64,000 nucleotides of DNA. It comes from Actinacidiphila epipremni (GTDB lineage Bacteria; Actinomycetota; Actinomycetes; Streptomycetales; Streptomycetaceae). The notes under the pieces are model-generated. The model made no database searches. It worked only from the letters and a program-made list of their open reading frames with translations, and was not told the DNA's origin. A program made the translations under genes and the position numbers. Positions 36,089 through 44,203 of the stretch are shown here, piece after piece. Numbering within the stretch: the first letter of the stretch is position 1; each line of letters begins with the position of its first letter. The DNA is taken from positions 124,001 through 188,000 of the forward strand of contig NZ_JAATEJ010000011.1 in NCBI RefSeq assembly GCF_012034175.1. Reading direction: 5' to 3'.

Positions 36089-37726
36089 GTGAGCAGCAGC
36101 GAGCACGAGGACGACGACCTCCTGGCCGGCGGCGGCACGGACCCGGACGACGCCGGGGACGGCGCCGCGGCGCCGCGCCCCGGGCGCAGGCGGCGGCTGA
36201 CGGTCGCCGTGGCGGTGGCCGCGGTGCTGGCGGCCGGCGGCGGGACGTACTGGGCGGTGGCCGCGGGCGGCGACGGCGGCGGCAGCACCGCCCACGCCCC
36301 GGTGGAGCGCGCCACCGGCGGGGCGCAGAGCAAGGGCTCCACGGGCGCCGGGGACACCGGCAGCTCCTCGGGCGTCATCACCGCCCCGGCCGGCACCTAC
36401 CGGCTGACCGGCACGCTGCCGGAGAAAGCCCCCGCGTCGGCCGCGCTCTACCGGGCGAAGGGCGGCCCCGACAAGGCCGCGGTCCAGCGGCTCGCGGCGG
36501 CGCTCGGCCTGAGCGGCGCGGTCGTCGACGAGGGCGGGTCCTGGCGGGTCGGCCCGGCCGACGGCTCCGGGCACGCGCTGCTGGTCGGCAAGGACGCGCC
36601 GGGGACGTGGTCGTACACGGTGGGCGGCCAGGTCATGAGCCCCGGGGCGCGGACGGTCGTCCCGCCGGCGCTGCCGAAGGTGCCGCCGCCGGCGAAGGGC
36701 GACGGCGCGGACGGGAACTCCTCCAGTACGGCGCGCTCCGGCTCGTCCGGGGCGAGCACGGCCCATTCCGCGACGGGCGACCCCGCGACGCCGCCGGTCT
36801 CGCCGGACCGGGCGAAGGCGGTGGCGGCGCCGGTGCTGGCGGAGCTGGGGCTGTCCGGCGCGGCGGTGGACGCCTCGATGACGGCGGGCTCCAGCCGTAC
36901 GGTCACGGCCGACCCGGTGGTCGGCGGGCTGCCCACGCACGGCTGGCAGACCTCGGTGGTGGTAGGCGCGGACGGCTCGATCGGCAGCGGCTACGGCAGG
37001 CTGTCGCCGCTGGACAAGGGCGAGACCCGGGCGGTGATCAGCGCGCAGCAGGCGTTCGCGCAGCTCACCCCGCCGCGGATGATGCACCCGGGCGCGATGT
37101 GCGCCGCGCCGGTGCCGAACGCGGCGGACGGCGGGGCGGCGTCCTCGGGCCCGGGCGCGGGCTCCGCGGCCCCCGCGGACCCGGGCGACGGCACGGCGGC
37201 GGCGACCCCGGCGCCCTGCTCGGCGCCCTTCACGCCGCCGGCCGCGCAGCCGGTCGACGTCACGGGCGCGCGGTTCGGGCTGGCGGTGCAGTACGTCACG
37301 GGCGGCCAGGCGCTGGTGCCGGCGTGGCTCTTCGACGCGCACCGCGAGGGCTCGGCGGCGGCCTATGTCGTCCCCCAGCCGGCGGTGGACCTCGCCGGGC
37401 TCGGCGGCGGCGCGAGTGCCGCTCCCCCGGTCCCGGTGCAGCCCCCGTCGACGGGCGACCCGGACCACACGGCGGTCGCCGGCTACCAGGCGCAGGGCAG
37501 CACGCTGACGCTGATCTTCTGGGGCGGGGTGTGCGAGACCTACCACGGCTCGGCCGCGGAGACCTCGACCACGGTGAAGGTGACGGTGACGCAGACCCGG
37601 AAGGACAAGGACGCGGTGTGCCCGGCGATCCTGAAGTCCCAGTCCGTCACGGTCCAGCTGAAGTCCCCCCTCGGCACCCGCACGGTCACCGACACGACCT
37701 CGGGCCGCACCCTCACGGCCTCCTGA
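36089..37726 (+). CDS. membrane-anchored or secreted protein of unknown function
   Basis: A 545-residue protein. A short acidic cytoplasmic head (SSSEHEDDDLLAGG) and a basic PGRRRRL stop lead into one hydrophobic segment (about 32-52, LTVAVAVAAVLAAGGGTYW), so most of the chain is outside the cell. The outside part is Ala/Gly/Ser/Thr-rich with two related segments: DKAAVQRLAAALGLSGAVVDEG and AKAVAAPVLAELGLSGAAVDAS suggest an internal duplication. Three cysteines near PGAMCAAPVP, ATPAPCSAPF and GGVCETYHG may form disulfides. The GTG start at 36089 has GAGGAG 8 nt upstream. It may be a regulator of an adjacent sigma factor elsewhere; no function assigned. Confidence 0.75.
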   Translation: MSSSEHEDDDLLAGGGTDPDDAGDGAAAPRPGRRRRLTVAVAVAAVLAAGGGTYWAVAAGGDGGGSTAHAPVERATGGAQSKGSTGAGDTGSSSGVITAPAGTYRLTGTLPEKAPASAALYRAKGGPDKAAVQRLAAALGLSGAVVDEGGSWRVGPADGSGHALLVGKDAPGTWSYTVGGQVMSPGARTVVPPALPKVPPPAKGDGADGNSSSTARSGSSGASTAHSATGDPATPPVSPDRAKAVAAPVLAELGLSGAAVDASMTAGSSRTVTADPVVGGLPTHGWQTSVVVGADGSIGSGYGRLSPLDKGETRAVISAQQAFAQLTPPRMMHPGAMCAAPVPNAADGGAASSGPGAGSAAPADPGDGTAAATPAPCSAPFTPPAAQPVDVTGARFGLAVQYVTGGQALVPAWLFDAHREGSAAAYVVPQPAVDLAGLGGGASAAPPVPVQPPSTGDPDHTAVAGYQAQGSTLTLIFWGGVCETYHGSAAETSTTVKVTVTQTRKDKDAVCPAILKSQSVTVQLKSPLGTRTVTDTTSGRTLTAS

Positions 37727-37778
37727 CCGCGCCGCCCGACAAATCAGGAGGGCGCGTAAACCGCGCCGGGCAAGAAAT

Positions 37779-37905
37779 CAGGGGCGCGGGGAACTGCGCG
37801 ATCAGCCCACCACAGGCGGATGGTCCGGCCACGACCGAACCACCCCTCCGGTCCGGAAAAACCCGCACCGGCCAGGTGGCTGAACGAACAGCTCCCCGCG
37901 CCCCG
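37779..37905. repeat. single copy of the palindromic repeat family
   Basis: This stretch matches the 199-bp unit family: caggggcgcggggaactgcg at the left and cagctccccgcgcccc at the right, about 110 bp apart, with a diverged centre. It lies between the convergent secreted-protein and erpA genes and may act as a terminator for both. Confidence 0.75.
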
Positions 37906-37962
37906 CAAAAGCGCGCCGGCCCCGCCGGGCCAGAAGCACCCCAGCCAAGGACCAGAAGCAGC

Positions 37963-38316
37963 TCAGTGGAAAGAGTCACCGCACGCGCACGACCCCGTGG
38001 CGTTCGGGTTGTCGATCGTGAAGCCCTGCTTCTCGATGGTGTCGACGAAGTCGATCGACGCGCCGCCCAGATACGGCGCGCTCATGCGGTCGGTGACGAC
38101 CTTGACGCCCCCGAAGTCCTTGACCACGTCACCGTCGAGCGAGCGCTCGTCGAAGAAGAGCTGGTAGCGCAGGCCCGAGCAGCCGCCGGGCTGGACGGCG
38201 ACGCGCAGCGCGAGGTCCTCCCGGCCCTCCTGCTCCAGCAGGCTCTTCACCTTGGACGCCGCGGCGTCGGACAGGATGATGCCGTCCGTGGTGGTGGTCT
38301 CGTCCTGAACCGTCAT
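37963..38316 (-). CDS. erpA: iron-sulfur cluster insertion protein ErpA (A-type carrier)
   Basis: A 117-residue A-type carrier that delivers Fe-S clusters to target enzymes. The three cluster cysteines are in the expected places: GGCSGLRYQ and the C-terminal SCACGDSFH. The ATG at 38316 is preferred over the GTG at 38325 because GGGAG lies 8 nt before the ATG. It diverges from nadA, whose product needs a [4Fe-4S] cluster, which makes a functional link plausible. Confidence 0.93.
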   Translation of the reverse strand: MTVQDETTTTDGIILSDAAASKVKSLLEQEGREDLALRVAVQPGGCSGLRYQLFFDERSLDGDVVKDFGGVKVVTDRMSAPYLGGASIDFVDTIEKQGFTIDNPNATGSCACGDSFH

Positions 38317-38586
38317 CTGCTTCACTCCCGGGTTGTACGGACTACTGGCTTACCGACTGCTAACCGGTGCCCTTCCGGATTCATTCCGGCACTCCCACCC
38401 GCGTCCGCGGCGTGTTCGTCCCCACCATGCTCGCACACCGTGCCGCCGCCGCGGCAGCGCCGAAGCGGCGAACGAATGCGTCACACTGACGCGTCCGGGC
38501 ATCGTCAAGGTGACGCGAACGAGCTATGATAGATAGCGTCAAGTAGACGAAAAGGTCTGCGCTGCCGAAGAAAGGGCGTCCCGCCC
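38317..38586 (+). promoter_or_regulatory. erpA/nadA intergenic region with nadA promoter and palindrome
   Basis: Most of this 270-bp gap is unremarkable. Before nadA an AT-rich stretch near 38522-38536 reads GCTAT-GATAG-ATAGC, a perfect 5-bp inverted repeat with a 5-nt centre, containing a TATGAT -10-like hexamer. An operator for an NAD or stress regulator overlapping the -10 is plausible; the regulator is not known. Confidence 0.45.
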
Positions 38587-39759
38587 GTGACCACCACAGA
38601 AACCCTGGACGTACAGCCCACGCCGCTCGCACTGCTGCTGCTCGGCCGCGAGTCCGACCCACGCAGCGAGCGCGGCGTGGAGTGCCCGGGAGACCTGCCG
38701 GCGCCGTCCGACCCGCGCCTGGTGGAGCGCGCCCGGGCCGCGAAGGCACGGCTCGGCGAGAAGGTCTTCGTGCTGGGGCACCACTACCAGCGTGACGAGG
38801 TCATCGAGTTCGCCGACGTCACCGGCGACTCCTTCAAGCTGGCCAGGGACGCGGCGGCGCGCCCCGAGGCGGAGTACATCGTCTTCTGCGGCGTCCACTT
38901 CATGGCCGAGTCCGCGGACATCCTGACCTCCGAGCGGCAGCAGGTGATCCTGCCGGACCTCGCCGCGGGCTGCTCGATGGCCGACATGGCGACGGCCGAG
39001 CAGGTCGCCGAGTGCTGGGACGTCCTGGCGGACGCCGGGGTCGCCGATGTGACGGTGCCGGTGTCGTACATGAACTCCTCGGCCGACATCAAGGCGTTCA
39101 CCGGCCGGCACGGCGGCACGATCTGCACGTCCTCCAACGCCCGGCGGGCGCTGGAGTGGGCCTTCGGGCAGGGCGAGAAGGTGCTGTTCCTGCCCGACCA
39201 GCACCTGGGGCGCAACACCGCGGTACGGGACATGGGCCTGTCGCTGGAGGAGTGCGTCGTCTACAACCCGCACAAGCCGGACGGCGGGCTGACCGCCGAG
39301 CAGCTGCGGGCGGCGAAGATGATCCTGTGGCGCGGCCACTGCTCGGTGCACGGCCGCTTCACGCTCGATTCGGTCCAGGACGTACGGGCCCGCATCCCCG
39401 GGGTGAACGTGCTGGTGCACCCGGAGTGCCGGCACGAGGTCGTCATGGCGGCGGACCACGTGGGCTCGACCGAGCACATCATCACGATGCTGGACGCGGC
39501 GCCGGCGGGCTCGTCGTGGGCGATCGGCACGGAGCTGAATCTCGTCCGGCGGCTGGCGAAGGCGCATCCGGACAAGCAGATCGTCTTCCTGGACAAGACG
39601 GTGTGCTTCTGCTCGACGATGAACCGCATCGACCTGCCGCACCTGGTGTGGGCGCTGGAGTCGCTGGCGGACGGCAAGGTGGTCAACCGCATCGAGGTGG
39701 ACGCGGAGACCGAGCACTTCGCGAAGCTCGCGCTGGAGCAGATGCTGGCGCTGCCGTAA
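38587..39759 (+). CDS. nadA: quinolinate synthase A
   Basis: A 390-residue NadA that condenses iminoaspartate with dihydroxyacetone phosphate to quinolinate in de novo NAD synthesis. The GHHYQRDEVIEFADVTGDSF motif, the first cluster cysteine in FCGVHFMAESADIL, HPECRHEVV and the C-terminal TVCFCSTMNRIDLPHL are present, so the [4Fe-4S] ligands are intact. The GTG start at 38587 follows an AAAGGG site. nadB and nadC are not adjacent in this window. Confidence 0.96.
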   Translation: MTTTETLDVQPTPLALLLLGRESDPRSERGVECPGDLPAPSDPRLVERARAAKARLGEKVFVLGHHYQRDEVIEFADVTGDSFKLARDAAARPEAEYIVFCGVHFMAESADILTSERQQVILPDLAAGCSMADMATAEQVAECWDVLADAGVADVTVPVSYMNSSADIKAFTGRHGGTICTSSNARRALEWAFGQGEKVLFLPDQHLGRNTAVRDMGLSLEECVVYNPHKPDGGLTAEQLRAAKMILWRGHCSVHGRFTLDSVQDVRARIPGVNVLVHPECRHEVVMAADHVGSTEHIITMLDAAPAGSSWAIGTELNLVRRLAKAHPDKQIVFLDKTVCFCSTMNRIDLPHLVWALESLADGKVVNRIEVDAETEHFAKLALEQMLALP

Positions 39760-39823
39760 CGTTCCTGCCCCCGGGTCCCCCGGGTCCCCCGGCTTCCGGG
39801 ACTCCCCCGGCCCCAACTCCCCT

Positions 39824-39856
39824 GCCGCGTACGGCGACCCGTGTGCCGTACGCGGC
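39824..39856 (+). terminator. hairpin terminator after nadA
   Basis: GCCGCGTACGGC (39824-39835) and its perfect complement (39845-39856) form a 12-bp stem with a 9-nt loop, 65 bp past the nadA stop codon. Confidence 0.65.
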
Positions 39857-39878
39857 GGCGGGGAGCAATGATGGAACG

Positions 39879-40754
39879 GTGATCCTTCGACCCGTTCGTG
39901 ACGACGACGAGGACGCCGAGCTCGTCCGGCAGATCACCGCCGCCGCCTTCGCCCCGGTGCCGGCGCACGCGCTGGGCGCCGGGCCGCCCGCCCGGGATGC
40001 GCGTGCGGCGCGTGAGCGCGACCGCGCCCGGCACCTGGCCGGGACCGACCCCGGCGGCTGCTGGATCGCCGAGGACGAGGTCGCCGGGCCGGTCGGCGTG
40101 GCGCTGTCCTCGCGGCGCGAGGGCACGTGGGGCCTGGCGCTGCTGGCGGTCACGCCCGGCGCGCAGGGCAAGGGCGTCGGCAAGGCGCTGATGGCCCGGG
40201 CGATGGTGCACGGCAGGGCGTGCCTGCGCGGCGTCATCTGCTGCCCGCCCGATCCCGTCGCGGCGCGCACGTACCGCCGGGCGGGCTTCACGCTGCACCC
40301 GGCCGTACGGCTGGCCGGCGCGGTCGACCCGGCGCGGCTGCCGGCGCCGGACGGCGCGGTGCACGAGGGGACGGAGCGGCACCGCGACCTCATGGACTCC
40401 GTGGACCGCCGCACCCGCGGCGGCGCGCACGGCCCCGACCACGAGGTGCTCTTCCGCCACCACCGGCTCCTGGTCGTCGACGACCTCGCCGGCAGCGGCT
40501 ACTGCTACGCCGACGAGCGCGGCGTCGAGGCCCTGGCCGCGACCTCCCGCCGCCTCGCCACCCGCCTGCTGACCGCCGCCCTCCTCAGCGCCCCCGCCGG
40601 CCGCCCGGTCCGTGTCGCGGGCCTGACGGCGGAGCAGGAATGGGCGGTGGACGTCGGCATCGCGGCGGGCCTGGAGATCGCCAACGCGGGTTACGTGTGC
40701 CTGCGCGGCATGCGGCCCCCACAGCCGTACATCCCCTCGGAACTTTTCGCCTGA
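39879..40754 (+). CDS. GNAT family N-acetyltransferase-like protein
   Basis: A 291-residue protein with an N-terminal GNAT fold: LLAVTPGAQGKGVGKALMARA is the acetyl-CoA pyrophosphate loop (about 88-108), and PDPVAARTYRRAGF the following helix. The C-terminal half (about 150-291) continues with FRHHRLLVVDDLAGSGYCYAD, a second, weaker GNAT-like half as in tandem acetyltransferases. The GTG start at 39879 has a poor ribosome binding site. The substrate is unknown. It converges on the histidine kinase gene with only 28 bp between stops. Confidence 0.82.
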   Translation: MILRPVRDDDEDAELVRQITAAAFAPVPAHALGAGPPARDARAARERDRARHLAGTDPGGCWIAEDEVAGPVGVALSSRREGTWGLALLAVTPGAQGKGVGKALMARAMVHGRACLRGVICCPPDPVAARTYRRAGFTLHPAVRLAGAVDPARLPAPDGAVHEGTERHRDLMDSVDRRTRGGAHGPDHEVLFRHHRLLVVDDLAGSGYCYADERGVEALAATSRRLATRLLTAALLSAPAGRPVRVAGLTAEQEWAVDVGIAAGLEIANAGYVCLRGMRPPQPYIPSELFA

Positions 40755-40782
40755 CCGGCGGGTCCGGGGCGCACCGCGCCGG

Positions 40783-41970
40783 TCAGGCGATCGTGCCGTC
40801 GGCCGGGGTGGGGTGGAAGGTGCGGGGCGGGGCGGACAGGGGGAGGCGGACCCAGACGCGGAAGCCGCCGCCGGGGCGGGCGCCGGCGCGGCAGACGCCG
40901 CCGAGGGCGGTGGCGCGCTCGTACATGCCCAGCAGGCCGTGCCCACCGGTGCCGCGCTCGGGCCGGCCGCCGGGGCAGGGGATGCCGGGCGGCACGGGCG
41001 AGCTGCCGTCGGCGGCGGACTGCGGGCGGGGGCGGGTGCGCGGCGGGAGCAGCGACTCGGCGGTGCCGGGGGCGCCGTCGTCGTCCACCACGACCTCCAG
41101 CGCGCCCGGGTCGCGGCGGATGCGTACGACCGCGCCGGCGCCGGGGCCGGCGTGCTTCTGGACGTTGGTCAGCGACTCCTGGATCACCCGGTAGGCGGTC
41201 AGGTCGACGCTGACCGGCAGCGGGCCGTGCGAGCGCGGCGCCGGGTCGCCGTCGCCGACGATGCACTCGACGGTGACCCGCAGGCCCTCGCTGCGGAAGC
41301 CCTCCAGCAGCTGGTCCAGCAGCCCGAGCCCGGGCGCGGGCTCCATGGGCGCGGCCGGCTCGCCGCGCAGCCGCAGCAGCCCCACCGTGGCGCGCAGCTC
41401 GTCCAGCGCCTGCCGGCTGGCCTCGCGGACGTGCGCGAGCGCCTCCTTGGCCTGGTCGGGCCGCCGGTCCAGGACGTGCGCGGCGACCCCGGCCTGCACA
41501 TTGGCCAGCGCGATCTGGTGGGCGACGACGTCGTGCAGCTCGCGGGCTATCCGCAGCCGCTCCTCGGCGACCCGGCGCTTGGCCTCCTCCTCGCGCGCCG
41601 CCTCCTCGCGCCGGGCCCGCTCGGCGGCGGACGCGGCGTAGGCCCGGCGGCTGCGCAGCGCGTCCCCGGCGGCGACAGCCGTCCCGGCCCACGCCACGAG
41701 CGCGACGACCCACCCGTCGACGCCCCCCAGCACGACCAGCAGCACCGACAGGGCACACCCCAGCAGCAACGCCGCCCACAGCACCCTGCGGGGGGTCCTA
41801 GGGCCTGTTTTAAAAGTCCCGTCTGCCCGGAGGGGCTGGGCACGCACTCCCCCACGGCTGCGCGTGGGGGTGCCCCAGCTGCGTTGTCGGTCGTCGGCGC
41901 AGCCCTCCCCCTGCCTTCGACGGGAGGTACCCCCAGCGCTCTCCTCCCTCCGCCTTGCCCTCGCACGCAC
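40783..41970 (-). CDS. sensor histidine kinase, N terminus lost to a MITE
   Basis: The core of a NarL-type sensor kinase is intact: phosphoacceptor helix RIARELHDVVAHQIALANVQAG, a VIQESLTNVQKHA N-box, DDDGAP and GGHGLLGMYERA. Upstream only two membrane spans remain (VLWAALLLGCALSVLLVVLGG and the next); the first spans are gone. The reading frame continues into a 232-bp MITE (41799-42030), which supplies an artificial N terminus up to 41970. A GTG at 41784 could also start the remnant. The partner response regulator normally expected downstream is absent; the next gene converges 28 bp away. It is probably a truncated, possibly non-functional, gene. Confidence 0.8.
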   Translation of the reverse strand: MRARARRREESAGGTSRRRQGEGCADDRQRSWGTPTRSRGGVRAQPLRADGTFKTGPRTPRRVLWAALLLGCALSVLLVVLGGVDGWVVALVAWAGTAVAAGDALRSRRAYAASAAERARREEAAREEEAKRRVAEERLRIARELHDVVAHQIALANVQAGVAAHVLDRRPDQAKEALAHVREASRQALDELRATVGLLRLRGEPAAPMEPAPGLGLLDQLLEGFRSEGLRVTVECIVGDGDPAPRSHGPLPVSVDLTAYRVIQESLTNVQKHAGPGAGAVVRIRRDPGALEVVVDDDGAPGTAESLLPPRTRPRPQSAADGSSPVPPGIPCPGGRPERGTGGHGLLGMYERATALGGVCRAGARPGGGFRVWVRLPLSAPPRTFHPTPADGTIA

Positions 41971-42030
41971 CCAGCCCCGCCGGCCCCCGCCCTTACGGGC
42001 GGGACGACGCTACTTTTAAAACAGGCCCTA
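41799..42030. mobile_element. MITE with 19-bp perfect terminal inverted repeats and TA flanks
   Basis: The terminal repeats TAGGGCCTGTTTTAAAAGT (41799-41817) and its exact complement (42012-42030) bound a 232-bp non-coding element. If the flanking TA dinucleotides are the target duplication, the element proper is 41801-42028 and fits an IS630/Tc1-mariner type mechanism. AT-rich ends contrast with a GC-rich interior that has a CCCCCACG/CGTGGGGG stem and GGGGGTGCC / GGTACCCCC motifs. It carries no transposase and sits between pspAA and the histidine kinase remnant, truncating the latter. Confidence 0.88.
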
Positions 42031-42306
42031 GCCAGGGATCAGCCCGTCGTCGTGGAGCATGGCCCGGACCTCGTCGAGTGTGGCGTCGGAGGCGGGGAGG
42101 ATCAGCTCGGAGGGTTCCAGTGCGTCGTCGGGGAGCGGTTCGCCGAGTCGGCGGACCGAGTCGAGCAGGGCGCCCAGCGTGCGCCGGAAGCCCTCCTCGT
42201 CCCCGGCCTCGACGGCGGCCAGCAGCTCGTTGTCCAGCTCGTTGAGCTCGGTGAGGTGCGACTGCTCCAGCCTCACCTGGCCCTCCCCCATGATCCGCGC
42301 GATCAT
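42028..42306 (-). CDS. pspAA: PspA-associated protein PspAA
   Basis: A 92-residue acidic protein with MIARIMGEGQVRLE at its N terminus and a helical body (ELNELDNELLAAVEAGDEEGF), as in the PspAA domain proteins coded next to actinobacterial pspA. It probably modulates PspA at stressed membranes. ATG 42306 follows GGAGGAGG. The TAG stop coincides with the terminal TA of the MITE, so the last base pairs of the gene may have been reset by the insertion. Confidence 0.88.
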   Translation of the reverse strand: MIARIMGEGQVRLEQSHLTELNELDNELLAAVEAGDEEGFRRTLGALLDSVRRLGEPLPDDALEPSELILPASDATLDEVRAMLHDDGLIPG

Positions 42307-42547
42307 GACGGCCTCCTCCGTTGCGGCTCTCGGCTCACTTGCGGCGGGGCAGCCGGCCGCTCCTGACGGCGGCGGCTGCGTGGTGCGGGACTGCTCCGTA
42401 CGGGTACGCGCACGGGTGCGGCGCCGGGCGTGCCGGACGTACGGCGGGCGTACGAGAGGTGCGGCATGGTGCCGGGCCCGCCGACGCCGGGCGGGTCCGG
42501 CGTGCGGACCGCCGCCCGCCGCCGTCGCCCGGCTCCGCATACCCGGC
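42307..42547 (-). other. pspA-pspAA spacer
   Basis: This 241-bp spacer is very GC-rich and holds several inverted repeats such as cgggcccgccgacgccgggcgggtccgg near 42480. It may hold a terminator or attenuator between the two genes, which are on the same strand. No gene is evident. Confidence 0.4.
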
Positions 42548-43342
42548 CTACTGCTTGTCGAACCTCGGGGTGTCCTGCGGCTCCGCCTGCGCGCCCTGCC
42601 CCTGCCGGCCGCCCTCGATGGCCTGCGGGGTGCTGCCGCCGCCGGCCAGCTCGGCCTTCATGCGCTGCAGCTCCAGTTCCACGTCGCTGCCGCCGGACAG
42701 CCGGTCCAGCTCGGCCTGGATGTCGTCCTTGGCGAGCCCGGAGGGGTCGTCGAGGGCGCCGGAGGCCAGCAGCTCGTCCAGGGCGCCGGCCCGGGCCCGC
42801 AGCTGCTCGGTCTTGTCCTCGGCCCGCTGGATCGCCATGCCGACGTCGCCCATCTCCTCGGAGATGCCCGAGAAGGCCTCGCCGATCTGGGTCTGCGCCT
42901 GCGCGGCGGTGTAGGTGGCCTTGATGGTCTCCTTCTTCGTACGGAAGGCGTCCACCTTGGCCTGGAGGCGCTGGGAGGCGAGCGTCAGCTTCTCCTCCTC
43001 GCCCTGGAGCTGCGTGTGCTGCGTCTCCAGGTCGGCGACCTGCTGCTGCAGCGCCGCCCGCCGCGACAGCGCCTCGCGCGCCAGGTCCTCACGGCCCAGC
43101 GCCAGCGCCTTGCGGCCCTGGTCCTCGTACGTCGACGACTTCTTCTGCAGCTCGGTCAGCTGCAGCTCCAGCCGCTTGCGGGAAGTGGCCACGTCCGCCA
43201 CGCCCCTGCGTACCTTCTGCAGCAGCTCCAGCTGCTTCTGGTACGAGTAGTCGAGCGTCTCGCGCGGGTCCTCGGCCCTGTCCAGGGCCTTGTTGGCCTT
43301 CGCGCGGAAGATCAGTCCCATCCGCTTCATGACACCGCTCAT
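42548..43342 (-). CDS. pspA: PspA/IM30 family phage-shock protein
   Basis: A 264-residue ESCRT-III-like membrane-stress protein. It starts MSGVMKRMGLIFRAKANKALDRAEDP, the amphipathic membrane-binding helix, followed by long coiled-coil helices (about 45-215) rich in Leu/Gln/Glu/Arg. The C-terminal 50 residues are less ordered. It assembles on damaged cytoplasmic membrane. ATG 43342 or the ATG four codons in (43330) could be used. It is upstream of pspAA, the pair followed by the broken kinase gene. Confidence 0.94.
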   Translation of the reverse strand: MSGVMKRMGLIFRAKANKALDRAEDPRETLDYSYQKQLELLQKVRRGVADVATSRKRLELQLTELQKKSSTYEDQGRKALALGREDLAREALSRRAALQQQVADLETQHTQLQGEEEKLTLASQRLQAKVDAFRTKKETIKATYTAAQAQTQIGEAFSGISEEMGDVGMAIQRAEDKTEQLRARAGALDELLASGALDDPSGLAKDDIQAELDRLSGGSDVELELQRMKAELAGGGSTPQAIEGGRQGQGAQAEPQDTPRFDKQ

Positions 43343-43538
43343 GGGCCTCGCGCGCCCCCTTCTCCGGCAACTGCTCCAGCACCTCTACAGACCCCAGCCT
43401 ACGGGCCCTGGTTCCATTACCGCACTGTTCGGGACCGGATGCGCTCATCCCCAAGGACGATCACGGTTCGGTGTCCCCCTGCCCAAGGAGTACGTGAGGG
43501 GCTGGGGTCGCGGGCCGCGAGCACGTAACCTGGGAGAT

Positions 43539-44123
43539 GTGTTCCGACGCCGTACCCACGATGAGCAGGCCCAAGCAGTAGCCGCAGTGCTTGAGGACCA
43601 GATCCGCGACCCGCAGGCTCCGAAGGGTCGCCCCACGCCGAAGCGCAGCGAGGCGCAGAACGCCCGCCGCAAGGCCGTCACGACGCCGACCGACCGGAAG
43701 GCGCAGGTCCGCGCCGCCCGCGAGGCGCGCAGGGAGGACCTGGCCAAGCGCCGGGAGGCCCTGGCCAACGGTGACGAGCGCAATCTGCCGGCCGCGCACC
43801 AGGGCCCGGTGCGCAAGTTCACCCGCGACTACGTCGACTCCCGCTACCGGGTCGCCGAGTTCTTCCTGCCGATGGCGGTGCTGATCCTCGTCGGCAGCCT
43901 GCTGCCGGCGCTGCAGACCCTCTCGCTCTTCCTGTGGCTGCTGGTCATCGTGCTGATCGTGGTGGACTCCGTAATCACCGGTATCGCGCTGCGCCGCCAG
44001 CTGGCCAAGCGCTTCCCGGACCAGAACACCAAGCGCGCGGTCAGCTACGGGCTGATGCGCACGCTGCAGATGCGCCGGATGCGGCTGCCGAAGCCGCAGG
44101 TCGCGCGCGGCGCCAAGCTCTGA
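43539..44123 (+). CDS. DUF3043 membrane protein
   Basis: A 194-residue protein. The cytoplasmic N-terminal half is strongly basic and charged (FRRRTHDEQ, PKGRPTPKRSEAQNARR), followed by two hydrophobic spans (FFLPMAVLILVGSLLPALQ and LFLWLLVIVLIVVDSVITG, about 105-150) and a conserved AVSYGLMRTLQMRRMRLPKPQV tail. This is the DUF3043 layout found beside pspA in streptomycetes. Start GTG 43539. It diverges from pspA; role unknown, membrane stress is possible by context. Confidence 0.85.
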   Translation: MFRRRTHDEQAQAVAAVLEDQIRDPQAPKGRPTPKRSEAQNARRKAVTTPTDRKAQVRAAREARREDLAKRREALANGDERNLPAAHQGPVRKFTRDYVDSRYRVAEFFLPMAVLILVGSLLPALQTLSLFLWLLVIVLIVVDSVITGIALRRQLAKRFPDQNTKRAVSYGLMRTLQMRRMRLPKPQVARGAKL

Positions 44124-44203
44124 ACGCCGGGCTGCCCGGCGTCGCCGGTTTCGCCGGCGGCGCCGATCCGTGGCTGTCCGGCCTCGGGGGCCTGCGGAAC
44201 ACC

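Noticed and set aside
36064..38529. 821-codon open frame overlapping the secreted protein and erpA
   Set aside because: The real proteins in the other frames have proper starts and motifs; this frame is a high-GC artefact.
40755..40782. Response regulator gene for the psp-linked kinase
   Set aside because: Only 28 bp lie between the GNAT and kinase stops, so no regulator or remnant can be present here.
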